DNA of 64,000 bases from Lates calcarifer (GCF_001640805.2 NC_066851.1:3584196-3648195), one strand, 5' to 3'; shown: positions 40,236-52,610, numbered from the stretch's first letter. Translations and numbers: made by a program. The notes: a model not told the origin generated them from the letters alone.

Positions 40236-41411
40236 AGAGTGCTCAGTCTCCTGAAAGGGGAGGAGAGGAAACTTGATTGATAAGTTGTTATTTTCCCTTT
40301 TCCCTTTTTTTCCCCCAAGAAATGATGTATTATCTGTTGCCATGGGAACCACAGTTACACTTGATATAAATTATATACATATAGATATTTTAGGTTGGTT
40401 TTCTCCCACACATCCGCATAGTACTCTCAGCCTCCCCAAAATACTTTGGGTCGTTTCTCTCGCTGCTACGCTAATAAGATTTACAAGGTATCCCTGCCTT
40501 TCATCATTTTATTTTTCTCCCGTTGAAACATTTATGGGCATTCATAAAGAAACACACCATTAGGGCTGAGGGGCTCTACAGTACAGTAAGTGTGGTGTTA
40601 ATAAATCATGTTTAATAAAAAGAGACATCCAAACATGGCCGCAGCCCCTGTCATAGTCCGAGCGCAGCTAGAACAAATATTTACGGACATCTGGAAATAA
40701 CAGTGACGACCGGAGGCGCTCAGGCACCTCAACTATTTATGATGTGTTGGTAAGGGGATAAACCTACCTTTAGAAGGAATGTAGGTCTGACATACTGACA
40801 TATTGTAGCATATGTATATACACATACACACACACACACACACACCAGTCAGCCATAACATGAGAACTAGTAACTAGTATCAAATTAAAAATTTAGAAAT
40901 GTGAAAACAGTAACATCATAGAGAATGAAATATATGCCTCAAACTTTCTTGCAAATTTTTAAAAAGTGAATTAACAAAGGGGATTTCATAATTAATTTGT
41001 TCATCTGTCTTTTCATAATTTGTGTTGGTTTTTGAGTTATGTTTGGAAATTCACACGCTCCTGACATCATAACTGTATCAGATGAGTCTAATATTGATTT
41101 TTGAGAGATCCATTTTCCATTATTTATAATTCAGCAGGGCAGATGTATTGGCAATGAGATTTTATAGGTCGCATTTACTCAACAGTGATTTAAGATAACA
41201 GGAATCTAAATGTTCCTTACTCTCTAAATTACTCAAATCATTGACAGTCATGTAGACCTGCATGAGATGTTCCATCTAACATCAGGTGTGAATTGCATGT
41301 CTGACAAGGGGGAAAGAGTACTCTGAAGCTGAGAGAATATGTATCCAAATTAAAGATAATTTTGTTGCTGTCTGTTGTGTGTTTAACAGCTTGTTTGTGC
41401 CTTCTCTGCAG

Positions 41412-41457
41412 ATGGAGTTGGATGCAGACGATAAGCGCCATCGAACACGCTCCAAAG
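41412..41457 (+). CDS. myt1l: myt1l-like coding exon 1 (start codon, basic N-terminus)
   Basis: First coding exon of a MYT1L-type neuronal zinc-finger transcription factor, a nuclear DNA-binding repressor of non-neuronal programmes (family knowledge). The exon starts with ATG directly after a good acceptor (gtgccttctctgcag) and reads MELDADDKRHRTRSK. This closely matches the MYT1L N-terminus (MEVDTEEKRHRTRSK) and fits MYT1 less well. It ends AAAG before donor GTATCT, leaving one base of a split codon (phase 1) that exon 2 completes as Val. The conserved KRHRTRSK block is strongly basic. The ATG at the very exon edge means all upstream exons are 5'UTR. The donor is weaker than GTAAGT. The a or b teleost paralogue cannot be told from this stretch. 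The gene call is very likely correct. Confidence 0.9.
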
Positions 41458-43117
41458 GTATCTGCATGGATACACACACATACACACAGGCGGCAGTGCC
41501 ATTCAGGGTGACCTTCACTCCCCCAACAAAAACACACATGCACAGACACAAGCACACACATATACTGTACACACACCACTGCACAAATCCCAGACTGTCA
41601 CACTTGAGTTGCCTTTTCTCACTGCTCTCTCTCCCTCACTATCTCTCTTTTTTCATATCTTCCAGAAACAGAATCACAGTCCACATTTTAGAGTTGTATT
41701 CAAAATGAAATATCTACTGCAGTGACACATAATCCAACAAAACGATACATAGTGCAAAATGAAAACAAAATATGGAAAAACAACAGGTAACCCTTGGTTT
41801 TAGCTGACAAACAGTGCATGTGGTGATAACAGATACTTTTTTTTTTTTTTACTTTTGTACTACCTCCACCTTACCTTACCCCTACCTTACTTGGATACAT
41901 AAAACTACAGCAAACATTGAATAGGCTCATCAGTCATTGCTCCCAGCCAGCTGCCCTGTCCACTCTGATAAGTTTAAAGCATGTAAAAAAGAGGTGCCCA
42001 TCAGAGGACTCTCTTTATACATATTTTATCCTGTCTAACTTTAGAAAGTATCTAACATCTCTGACCAAACAAGGAAAAAGGTGGCGACCATTGTTCCTAC
42101 ATTATGTGGATCAAACACTTTGTCAGCCATGTAGTGAAGGCTATGACCACAAGGTCCTTGTTTGATTGAGTTACAGGCGTCCTCTGCTTGTCGGCCAGTG
42201 AGAGAGCAAACGTGTGAGTGGAGGACAGGCGCTGTGTCCTAAATGATTCCATCTTTCACTCATTCCGTTCTTCCTCTATATAAGACAATCAAAAATATGA
42301 GGCTATACATGTTTTTTTTCCATTTCATGAATATTTGAGGGCACTATGTAGGGCATAAATTTCTCACTCAGAATTCAAACCCTCAAATAAAATGGCTGAC
42401 AGTAAATATAGTGCAAGTATCGATGATAAGGAGTGATGTCAACACAGCTACGTCTGTTACTTTCTCTCTGCTGCACGCTCACACTCATTTTAGGCAATTA
42501 TCATATTGAAAAATAAGAGCGGATGCCAGCTGGTAGGCTTAACCCAAAGTTTGTACTTATGTCTTGGATTTTATTTTAACTATCCAGTCTATCAACATGT
42601 TACATCAACAGGCCAGTGATATTTGAATAGAATAGAACGTAACTGTCCATTAGAGTGGAAAATGATTAAGCACACCGAAACACAAAAACAAGACAAGAAC
42701 ATATAACATATAGAACAAATGTGAAAACAAACTATTGAACAAACCAACACTGAAATATAAAAACAGTTGAGTCAATTGACATATATATATATATTTTTTT
42801 TTACAAATTTGAAACTACAGAATATTTTCACCACAGACCTTTGTCTTTAAAATCATCCAAAAGGATTTTACCCACGTTTAGTATTATTTATTTTGCTGAT
42901 AAAATTCACACTTGTTCACACTGTTATTGATGTCCCTGATTTTTTTGAAAATTATAACTATAAGTGTGTTGAATTGCATTGCATGCACAGCAAACTACCC
43001 ATAAGAGACAACATATTTTCCTTTTTTTCCCTTTTTCTCCAGTCTTTTAATCACATATTGCCACTTTAAAGTTCTTGTTGGGTGAGTTGAGTGGGTGGAG
43101 GGTAGAACACACTTATT

Positions 43118-43334
43118 TAGTATATGTTGTATATTTTATTTTTTATACATTTGTATTTTTATTTTCATTTTTATTCTATTTTATATATGTTATACACATA
43201 TTATATGCATATTTATATTTCTAGTTTTATTTTCTTCTTTTTCTAAGAGAGAGAGAAATGTTATTTCAATTTTCTGTATGCCCTGTACATAGAGATAATT
43301 GACAATAAAAAATCTTGAATCTTGAATCTTGAAT
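43118..43334 (+). mobile_element. LINE-like 3' tail with (TTGAATC)n end
   Basis: A T-rich stretch leads into ttctgtatgccctgtacata, then gacaataaaaaatcttgaat and a short tandem TTGAATC tail (43309-43334). Fish L2/Rex-type elements often end in such heptamer-like tails after a gacaataaa motif. It sits in the intron just before coding exon 2, directly after the first copy of a local direct repeat. Confidence 0.45.
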
Positions 43335-43632
43335 GTCAGATTAATAGCTGTATACATTAGCCCTGCATATGCACATCTATTGTATAAAGAGCTGTTCAAT
43401 TAAAGAAATCAGCCTCTCAGAAAAAAATATTCCATGTGATATATTTCCTAAAGTAAATATACATAGTAATTTTCAGTTGTGTCCAGTTTTCTACATTTTT
43501 TTCGAGTTCAAAATATTTCACTGGTAATTTATTTCAGAGTTAACCTATGCAGATAATAAGCAGGTTCCTCTTTCTGTGTTATACAAAGAGACTGTGGATT
43601 TAGCATGCTCAAGTCTGTCCTGTTTCATAATC

Positions 43633-43649
43633 ATCTCTCTCTCTCTCTC

Positions 43650-43705
<56 letters not shown>
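43633..43705 (+). repeat. (CT)n microsatellite forming the exon 2 acceptor tract
   Basis: A nearly uninterrupted CT run of about 70 bp with one CA interruption, ending two bases before the AG of the exon 2 acceptor. Confidence 0.95.
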
Positions 43706-43707
<2 letters not shown>

Positions 43708-43708
<1 letters not shown>

Positions 43709-43741
43709 GCCTGTGGATCCAGCATTAACAGAGCTTTTCAG
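43708..43741 (+). CDS. myt1l: myt1l-like coding exon 2 (N-terminal linker)
   Basis: A 34-nt exon between a very long (CT)n acceptor tract ending ctcag and donor AG|GTCAGT. With the leftover G of exon 1 it reads V-PVDPALTELF followed by AG of a split Ser codon (phase 2). MYT1L proteins carry VPVEPAIQELFS at this place, so position, length and wording all fit. The mammalian form I recall has two or three extra residues (GVR) before this block. Here the junction gives K-V directly, so either a short in-frame difference or an alternative splice site exists. The exon links the basic N-terminus to the first zinc finger. Its extreme microsatellite acceptor is unusual (see findings). Confidence 0.85.
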
Positions 43742-45856
43742 GTCAGTGGGATTGAAAAACTACACTGCACCAAACACACACACACACACACAAAAGCAAC
43801 ACAAACACCAATGCACAGACAGGCGTAAAATAGCCACAGAGTTACATACCCGCACCCACCAAATTGGCTTGTTGTTGTTGTCTTAGTGCCCAGGTAGAGA
43901 GAATCAAACAGCACCTGGATCAACTGTCACCTTATTACCATCCAGAGACATTCTTGCCTTTCCTCTGCTGTTTGATAGCTGCCTTCACTTTAACAACTAC
44001 TCACTACTGTGTGCTTGTGTGCAGTTCGTCTTCTTTCTCTCCCTCTTACTTTTCCTCTCTATTTTTCTGTCTCCTCAGCCATGAAGTGATACTTAGGTTA
44101 TTTCACTTTCCTCCTTCGTAGTGTGAATTTCTCACTTTGTCTCCATCTCTTTCTTTGGACATCTTCAATGTCACAGAAGATGATAACAGCAGAAGAGAAA
44201 CAACAAGCACCAAATTCTCTCTTCCCTCTAGTTAATACAATTCCCCCATATGAAATATTAAATAAGAGGGTTTTCTCCTCTTTTAATGTTCCAACTAGAC
44301 GACTTAAATAATTCTGTTTTTGTCTCATGTACTTGATGATATTTAGCATGATAGCCAATTATCAATTCATTACCCATGCAGCACAACTCTTTCTCTCCTT
44401 CTACGCCTACAGCTTTAAAGTTCTTGTTGGGTGAGTAGAGTGGGTGGAAGGTAGAACACAACTTTATTTCAAATTTGAAGGTTTTCTTTGTCACTGTAAA
44501 AGTTTCTTCCCAGTATATTTTTAAGAGCCATTGTCATTTTTTTAAAACTGCAAATGTGTGAGAGAAGCTTGAAGTTAATTAAAAAACATGTTAAAAGATA
44601 GTAGCTAACTTAATTTAATTGTTGTCAATGAGGTAACACTTGATGGCAGGTTTTATGCTATAAGATTTTTTGCTTTATCCTAATCTTGGAGATGTGTGGA
44701 AAAAATGCAAATTGTAATGCAATGTGCTGGTACACATTATGGCTTTACCTGAATCAGATCAGTTTTGAGAAGTATATTATTCATGGCTGCTGCCCAGTGA
44801 CGGTACAGTCCAGCGCACCTACACAAATCTTCTATACCAGCCTACAGGTTGAGTCTTAGATTTGGCCAAGACTCACGTTTCCAAGTCCTCTGATCATCAT
44901 CTGTGAAGCAAAAATATCAGATTTCCACAAAGAAATAAAAAGTACGAGTCTTGCTCATAGTTTAGTTAGAAATTCCTTGCACACTGAGGAGCATCTCGAA
45001 TCTTTTGAGACTTTACGAGCATGTAGTACTGAAGCTGAATACATCTGAGAAACCAGGGAATCACAAAGAACTGCATCATTTTTCCCTCCATTTCCATGAC
45101 CCTTCTCTATTATTACAGTTAGACTGGTAGTAATGTGATTTTGACCTGGGTTGTAAAAATATATAGTCTGCAATGTTGTTATTCTGTCTTTGTAGATTTT
45201 TTTTTTTTTTTTAAAGCGCAGTGATTCAACTGACAAAATCAGGTTCAACTCAGTAGCTTCTCAGCTCATGATTTGAACCAACAATGTTTAAAGAGTGGCC
45301 TTTGTGCACAGTGTAAGGGCCAAAATGATACAATAAAACTACCACTTTCAACGAAAATAGCTTTGTTATCTGCCATTCACAATATACCAGCTGCTCTTAA
45401 ACAGTGGCCTTAATGGAGCGCTTCCACTTGCATTTAACAGGTTATTGACATACAGTATATGTTTTTTACTCTTTAATTATTTTCACTATTGTTTGTGGTG
45501 CAGTCTCTGTTTGGGAATTTAAGGGTGGGTATTTCAGTGTCCTCTACTTGTCTTTGCAAGTTGTTTCTACCCCAGTTATGTGTGAATTTCATTTTGTCCT
45601 TGGCTGTGTATTAGGGGGTGGTTGCAGTTATGATAAGGGTTCCTGCCTACCTATATATCAATAAATAATATTCCACCTGGAAGATTACTGTGTAGCCTTT
45701 AGCTGATATTCATAGATAGTACAAGGTGTACTCTCCCTCCTTTCTCTCCCCAATCCTTCATCCCCCACCGCTTTCATTCATTCTCTCCTTTCCCCATTTT
45801 CTATCAGTCTCACCTTCCTCTCTCACTTTTTCTCTCTTTTCTCTCTCACTTCCTCT

Positions 45857-45900
<44 letters not shown>

Positions 45901-47013
45901 ATTCTGCTGCTGCCTGCAGATAGTAATTAATCAGGGGATCGATGTGAAGCCTATCTCCAGGCTGAGGCGTCTATAATGTCAATAATGCTGCTCGATGGCC
46001 TCTCTCCCCAGAGAGCTGATAGTCTTCAGGACGAACACGCTTGACTTTGCATGGAGCAGCCTGGGCTGGGTCAGATAGGCTGTTGCTGCTATGCGTGTGT
46101 GCATGTTTGTGTGTATACATGTCTGTTTATCTGCACATCCCCTTCTTGTAAGACTGTGCTCACATACACAAGAATGGGCTTAGTATTACATCTATTGACA
46201 AGTGTCAGGCGAATGGCGGCAAATTACAGTGAGCAATTGGAACTGAGGGAATGCAAATTCACTGCAGTGTTTTTTATATTTAGATGCAATACACATAATA
46301 AGGCTGTAACTGTGAATAGATCAGGGTAAAGACAGGCGTGTCCTACATGATCAATGAATGAACTTGATTTAATTGTTAAACATATTAACATTAATCTGTA
46401 TTTTTCTGTTTTTTTTAAAACTGGCTTATTTTATGCTGTTGGCAGAGTTTGCTGCTTTCAGATTCAAGTCTAGACCTGCATGTTAGCTGGATCCTGACTC
46501 GTTAAAGGTTAATAATCCATAAATGAACATGGGATACAAATGACACCAACAAGTACCAGTAAAATAATGTTGATGCAGCTATGGTGAGAACATACATAAT
46601 TGAGGAGTCATTGTCACCATTTAATTTTCACAATACAAACTCAAGAACCTCTGCATGCTAAAAAATATAATCAGCACCTTTGAGGAACCAACCAATTTTA
46701 GTTTGGCTAAAAAGAAATGTATTCAGGTAAACATTTTGACTGTGTTGAGTTATGGGCAATTTTAAGAAAATTTGTCATGTAGAAAATATATTAAATTTAC
46801 TTGTATCATCATGTGGCTTTTCTTCAGTATACAGGAGCTGGTGTATGTGGCGGCAAGTAACAAGAAATTGACAAAGACATGTCTGAGGTACTGTTTGTAC
46901 GGTCTTAAGGTACGTGGTTACAAGGTGAAGGAGAGAGGACTTGGATTGTATACATAGAAATGTCCAAGTTTGATGACATGTTAAGAGGCTGCCTTCAGCA
47001 TGTGTCCTTGCAG
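43742..47013 (+). other. intron between coding exons 2 and 3
   Basis: A 3272-bp phase 2 intron containing the second direct-repeat copy and the CT array at 45855. Otherwise AT-rich unique sequence. Confidence 0.85.
45855..45897 (+). repeat. (CT)n microsatellite
   Basis: CT run at the end of a 170-bp pyrimidine-rich block in the intron between coding exons 2 and 3. Confidence 0.95.
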
Positions 47014-47076
47014 CTGCCCCACGTCTGCATGCTATGGAAACAGCCACAGCAGCAGCAAATATGAAAGACATCGAAG
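47014..47076 (+). CDS. myt1l: myt1l-like coding exon 3: first CCHHC zinc finger, divergent
   Basis: A 63-nt phase 2-2 exon with acceptor tgtgtccttgcag and donor GTAAAG. Joined to exon 2 it reads S-CPTSACYGNSHSSS then KYERHR-S; exon 4 supplies VYGCP. This is finger 1 of the MYT1 family, whose consensus is [14 protein letters not shown] then KYARHRS. All zinc ligands stay in register: Cys28, Cys33, His38, His46 and Cys52 (C-X4-C-X4-H-X7-H-X5-C). The family-invariant PGCDGSGH core has become SACYGNSH, so this finger has diverged far more than its flanks. KY-RHRS and the exon boundaries are conserved. The exon is a multiple of three, so skipping it would keep the frame and fuse ELFS to VYGCP. An expressed but altered finger is more likely than a dead exon, because frame, ligands and splice sites are intact. 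Confidence 0.85.
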
Positions 47077-47954
47077 GTAAAGACATCCCTTCAGGAGGGG
47101 GGTTGACTGAGCTAGACACAGATCTCACAGCATAAACATTCCCCTCCACATCTCTTTTGTCATTTGCATATTTACAGTCTGCCATGCTAATCATGTTTAT
47201 TGGGGTGTAGAAGTACTGCACCAGAGCTCAATAGGGAGGGATAGCTTTGTGCCGGAGACTGTATGGTAGAGACACTTGGATAAAAATTGCCCCCAACACC
47301 CCCATTTCTGCGAATAAATGGTTCATCCTGCGGTAATCCAATTTCAAAAGACAAAAAGAGCCGTCTTACATAACTAGGACAGCACGGGCTTTTGCTAATT
47401 ATGGTGTTAATGCAGAGTGAAAAATTCCCCTGATTTTAAACAAAGGCCAAGATTTGTGCAGATATTTTGTGTTGTTGATATGTTGTGTAGTTGAGCAAGT
47501 GCAGTTTTTATAGTATCACATCATAAACCCGGGACTGAATCTATTATTATGTGAGGTGATGGATGTCTGGCTTACAGGAATAAGGTATTTGTTCATTTGA
47601 CTGCATGCGTCAGAAAAAATTCTAGAGAAAATTACACACCATGTAAAAGCTATCAATATGTAAAGATTTTCAAGGTGGATGTCTCAGTGCCTAAGGCTGG
47701 TTTGCAGAGGTAAACCATTCACTCCCTTATTTGCATTAATCAAAAAAAAAATAATAATAATCCAAGGAAACTAAATCCAGATTTGCACGATTTCACCTTG
47801 AATACATAGATTTCATTGTCAGTTCCGGTGTGCTTCAGCACTGAAGTGCTGAGAACAGTTAAGTAAGGTGGATAACGGCTAAAGCCCCTCATTTTTCCCC
47901 TGTCAGATTTCTGCTTCCATACAAAAGACATAAGGTTGTCCTCTGTCGCCAACT

Positions 47955-48110
47955 GGCTGAATGAGAGAGGCGTACAGTCCTGGCCCCGGCTTTAATTGCC
48001 AGTGTCAGAGCTGAAACATGGCCGAACAGGAAATGATCAAGTTAATGAAACCTTTTAATTATTCAACATAATTGTGGAACGTGATGAGCGTGTCGGTGAA
48101 TCCCTGGCCT
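47955..48110. promoter_or_regulatory. candidate conserved noncoding element
   Basis: Complex, non-repetitive sequence with several homeodomain-type cores (tttaattgcc, ttttaattattc, cataattg) in the intron after the zinc-finger exon. The composition differs from the flanking repeats. Conservation itself cannot be seen here. Confidence 0.2.
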
Positions 48111-48136
48111 GGCTGTTCACACGGGGTGTCTCTCAA

Positions 48137-48137
<1 letters not shown>

Positions 48138-48189
<52 letters not shown>
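48138..48189 (+). repeat. (CA)n microsatellite
   Basis: Uninterrupted CA run of about 50 bp. Confidence 0.95.
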
Positions 48190-48191
<2 letters not shown>

Positions 48192-48771
48192 CGTGCACGC
48201 ATCATCTCTTCTCTCGTTCTCGCTCTCATTCCCTTTGTCTCACCCACATGTGAACACTTGCTTTCCCATGGTGCTCTCCCTCATCCTTATTACCCACCAT
48301 TCTCTTCAGTGATAGAACGAGTGAGATCAGTCTGTGTTATAATTACTTGCCCTTGTCTCCTCAGGGTCGTTACTCCTCCACCTCAGCCTGTATGCCCACT
48401 GGCCTGAGCCCCTGCAGCCATTCTGCACATCACTTCAGGGCTGACAGGCACTGGCATATTGATCTGAGAGCTGGAGCACAAGAATGAAAAGAGTCTTTTC
48501 TTTCATTCTCTATCATTGTCTCTTTGTCTAATACTACACACATACCCACATATTTGCCCACTAAACACGTCTGATAATTAAAGACAACTAAAACAAACAT
48601 GAGGATATCAGTTCATCAGCACACCTGAGACACCTTCCTATCATACTCTCTGTCTTTGGTCGCTCCTTTCTTCCTTCCTTCACGCTCTTGACATTCCTCC
48701 TCTCCTCTCCTTCCTGCCCCTTTTTAGTTCCCCTTTCTCTCCTAACACCCTGTCCCTTCTTCCTTGCTCCT

Positions 48772-48816
48772 TTCCTTCCCTCCTTCCTTCCTTCCTTCCT
48801 TCCTTCCTTCCTTCTT
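48772..48816 (+). repeat. (CCTT)n microsatellite
   Basis: About nine consecutive ccttccttcctt units in a pyrimidine-rich block. Confidence 0.95.
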
Positions 48817-51607
48817 TCTATTTACCCCTCCCTTCTCTCTCGGCTGTCTGTGGCAGAGCTAATTCCCTCTTCAGATGGTGCAGCTCTCATTTGCATACTT
48901 ATCAAAGTGTTTGGACTATCCGACAGAAGCTGTAGGAAGGTGGGGTCATTAATATGTTAATTACCCCCCCCACACCACACACACACCACCACCACACACA
49001 CACACACCACACCATCTTTAGACGGCAGCACACCATCCATATCCTCCACCTCTCTCTCTCCGCTTCACACAATGCCTTTGAATGTTTGAATACCCTCAGA
49101 GGCCCTGCAAATGCCATAAGACTCTGTAGACATCCACAGATGGGGGTTAGGGTAGGTTCAGTGGGTGTGTGTTTGCATGTGTGTATGTGTGTACTGTAAG
49201 CTACCATCACTTACATGTCTACTGTCATGGATTAGCATTAGTTATATGTATGTTCATAGGACATTTTAGAGCCATAATATGATCTGGTTGCACAACTGAC
49301 CATTTGCTAAACCTCCCCCCCAGAATAGATATTGTCCAATCGCCAGGCTTAACAGCTGAAACTAAGTATGACAGGCCTATCAAGCCTCTGACTTCTCTGT
49401 ATGCCAAAGCATGGTAAGAGCAAATTCTCTTGCCTTTCCAAGACCGAAATGCACAACATCAAATGTAAGGAATGGATTTAACACTAAACACTGCTATAAC
49501 ATAATCTTTAGTCTTTACCATTCCTGGCTAACTGGCACAGTACCAACAGCAGTAACTGAATGGTCAGGCTGCATCTATTATAATTCTGCACGTGGAGGCA
49601 ATTACTGTCACTTTGAAAAAGGTAGCAGACCGGAAGCGGAAGGGAGGAGCATAGGTTCCCAATTGCAATCCTATACCCACGGTCTACATCCAGTTAGTTA
49701 GACTAGTTCGAGCACCCCAGTTACCCCAGCCAGCAATACTTGAGATAGCATTATTTTTGCCAATCGTATTAATTGGCTCTCATGCCTGTTCTCTTGTAAC
49801 ATGAAAAGTAAGAACATACTGTTTGACAGTATGAATAAGTATGTAAGATAGGCATCCAAACAGGATTATACTAGAAGAAAACAACAATCTGAATGAGACA
49901 TTTTTGCTATAATACAATGACTACCTAACTCTATACTGCAATATAAGAGAAATGCTTTTTATTTATTTCAGTGTCTTCTACATGGACTATCAACTTGTGA
50001 GAATGTTGACATTGCCTGGAACATGTTGCTTTATCTTTGTCTTTTAGCATGATAGCATGTGTGTAGCTATCAAGTGCAAATTAAAATAAAACCCTTTACA
50101 AGATTCTCATTTTAAAATGAGTGAGTAGGATACATTCAACCACAGAGAGCATTTTCAGCCAAGTCATGGTGTAAATGTTAATTATCTCACTATAGCCGAT
50201 AAAATCACTATAAACTGCATATGAGCTGTGCAAGAACAGAAAACCTGAACAGTGTAGCGACAGTAACTGAAGGGAATGGGGCTTAGCAAACTGTCAATTG
50301 CTAACTCTAACCAACCAATGAGTTTGAAGCTTGTCTAAAGGCATATTTCCATGAGACAGTTCTACAAATGGGCATACTGCAATATACAATTGATTAAGTC
50401 TAATTTCAGCAACCTTCAACAAAGCACAGTTAATGAAGAATCTCTCCATTCATAGTCCAAGACTTAATTTGCATACTGTACAGCATGCTGTTCTCATGTC
50501 AGTTAAAGTAACGCACTTACAATAACTGTCCTGCGTAAAGGTTGCAGTGTCAGTTGTTAAGTCACTCAGCTGAAAGAGAGGGACATCTCTTTAATTTTGA
50601 CGTATCTGCTCATGAAAAAGGTTAATGGGTCAGTCGTGTGTTGGCTGTTCTAACAAGGCTTGGCTGGCAGAGCATTACAGATTAGTCAGCATTGATACAG
50701 GTGACTGACTAAGGGTTTACAACAAGCAGTTGTGGCTGACATTAATTGAAAATGGCACAGGGAAGGCATCTTGGGAATTGATGTCTTTGATTGAGTTTGT
50801 TTTATGGCTTAATTTTAAACTTTTTGGTTTGAGTGTAGTGTATGCCAGGATATGAATGTTACAGAATTCTAACATTCACATCCCTGGCAAACAGAGGTAA
50901 GTGGATCCTGGAATGAAAGGGAAATAAGAAAATAAATCAACATTTTTCTGTAGAACAGAAAGGTAACCAGCAACTCAAGTGTTTTCCAGAGTAGGTTTCA
51001 ATTATTTAACAAGGAGAGTGAAGGCAGAGGAACTGTTTCAGCATTCCCATTCACAAGTTGTGATTTTAGCTTTTCAAGGACTTTAAGGGATTCTAACAGA
51101 TACCTACTTGAACATGTTTATGTAAAGTAGACTTTCTTTCAGTTTTTTGCTTTCACCTCTGCTGTCGTCTCCCCTCTGTAAGTGACTCTGCCAGCGCACC
51201 GAGGGGTGGCTTCCTGGGTTGGTATTATGTGTGGTGGGTAGAATGAATGTAGAAGAGACTACAGTTTATTATCACAGAGCCATTTACATAAATTGAAGAT
51301 AAACAGTGTGATTTTTACAGCAGGAGACAACACAGACCACCAACACTTGTCTTTGTACGCCCCATTTTGTGAAGGGTCTTTACTTTTTCTGTTCCTCCCT
51401 GTGGGTGAGATAGGACAGAGCAGAGCTAGGACAGGTTAGGGTGGTGTAGAGCAGGGTTTGATATTGATGGAAAAGCAGGATAGAAGAGGAGTGTTTGTGC
51501 AATTAAATACAAATATATATATACCTTAAGAAACAGGATGGGGGAATGATAACAGAAATAAAGAAGAGATTAGACAAGACAAAAGGTGAGATGAGGAGAG
51601 CCCTCAC

Positions 51608-51672
51608 CTTGTTCTTAGCAACAATAAAAGCTTCACAAATCCACCTGGCCTTGCCTCTGAATACATATTTCT
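51608..51672 (-). other. possible second minus-strand exon-like segment
   Basis: On the minus strand, tctgtttggcacagag is followed by an open stretch reading EKYVFRGKARWICEAFIVAK then NK, and a donor AACAAG|GTGAGG. If its acceptor is at 51673, its phase joins the candidate exon at 53160-53237. The alternative acceptor two bases earlier gives a different frame. I do not recognise the product. It is weak and is kept only because it is co-oriented with, and compatible with, the other minus-strand candidate. Confidence 0.18.
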
Positions 51673-52137
51673 CTCTGTGCCAAACAGAATGGGAGTTCAA
51701 TTCAACCCACACAGGGCAGACTTAATAATTACTCTCACTTTGAACGCAATTTCCTGGCTGGGGGAAATGATTGACAGATTGTATCCATGGTGTCAGGGGG
51801 GCAGCCACGCCCCTCCTGACTAAGGCAGAAATTAGAGAACAGCAGGAGCTAAATTACACCTTAGCAGAGACCTCTGGCAAAGAGGACAGGAAGGGAAGCA
51901 TGATGAATGAGAAAAGGATCAGAACAGAAAGGTAGAGGGTGAGTCGCGTGGGAGCATGGAGATGATTGGAGGAATAGCTCGGAAATACATTTGTAGCCAC
52001 ACACAAGCACACACATGCACAGATACTGGCAGACGCACAAACACACACACTGAGGTAATGGGTCTGCAGTACTATTGGAGTGCAAAGGGAGAGACACTTA
52101 AATGCCATCTCTACAGCTGGGATGCTATTTACTCCCT

Positions 52138-52180
52138 CACACACACACACACACCACACGCGCACACACACACACGCGGA
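52138..52180 (+). repeat. (CA)n with CG interruptions
   Basis: CA runs broken by ccacacgcgcac, alternating purine-pyrimidine. Confidence 0.9.
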
Positions 52181-52479
52181 CAGAGTCATCTCCACTTTCT
52201 CTACTATGTCATGCTCTCAAAGCACTCAGACTGATATGAGAACAGCAAGCAGCCAGCAGAGTGGCACAATGAGTCTCAGGGTATCTACAGTGGAAGAGCT
52301 CAACAACAGCAGGAAGTGGGCAAGAAGAGTAACACATCATTGGTTTGTACATATTATAAAGCAAAAAAAAAAAAATGACATGGACAACATCCACTGTGGT
52401 CACACTATAAAAACTTTTGTCTTATCAATCCATATTTGGTCTTAAAGATATGGGTTTGGTTTTGTTTCATTTCAGTCTG

Positions 52480-52610
52480 AATGGTTAGGCACATACCACA
52501 TGGTCTCAGTGACCTCAGCAGCAAGCCCCCGGATTGACCCCTGGTCCAGCCTGACCCTTGCTGCATGTCATTCCCCTGCTCTCTCTCCCTGCAGAATCTT
52601 TTTTTTTTAA
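52480..52610 (+). mobile_element. SINE-like element fragment
   Basis: The sequence ccccggattgacccctggtc resembles a degenerate tRNA B-box region. It is followed by ttgctgcatgtcattcccct and a ctctctccct run, a motif common in teleost tRNA-derived SINE tails, then a poly(T)/A-rich end. No target-site duplication was resolved. Confidence 0.5.

Larger units (their letters stand above)
36150..41411. other. probable intron before the start-codon exon
   Basis: AT-rich unique sequence, a few short microsatellites and the long CA array at 40134. It ends in the acceptor of the ATG exon. Nothing else is supported. Confidence 0.5.
41458..43707 (+). other. intron between coding exons 1 and 2
   Basis: A 2250-bp phase 1 intron (GT...AG) containing a poly(T) run near 41838, a LINE-like tail, one copy of the local direct repeat and the terminal (CT)n tract. 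Confidence 0.85.
43064..44469 (+). repeat. direct repeats of about 55 bp flanking coding exon 2
   Basis: ctttaaagttcttgttgggt, then gagtgggtgga and ggtagaacaca occur at 43064-43117 and 44413-44469, with only two substitutions and small indels. Both copies have the same orientation. The 34-nt coding exon 2 lies between them. Confidence 0.85.

Noticed and set aside
46775..47221. A 148-codon minus-strand frame
   Set aside because: It overlaps and is antisense to the zinc-finger exon; no independent support.
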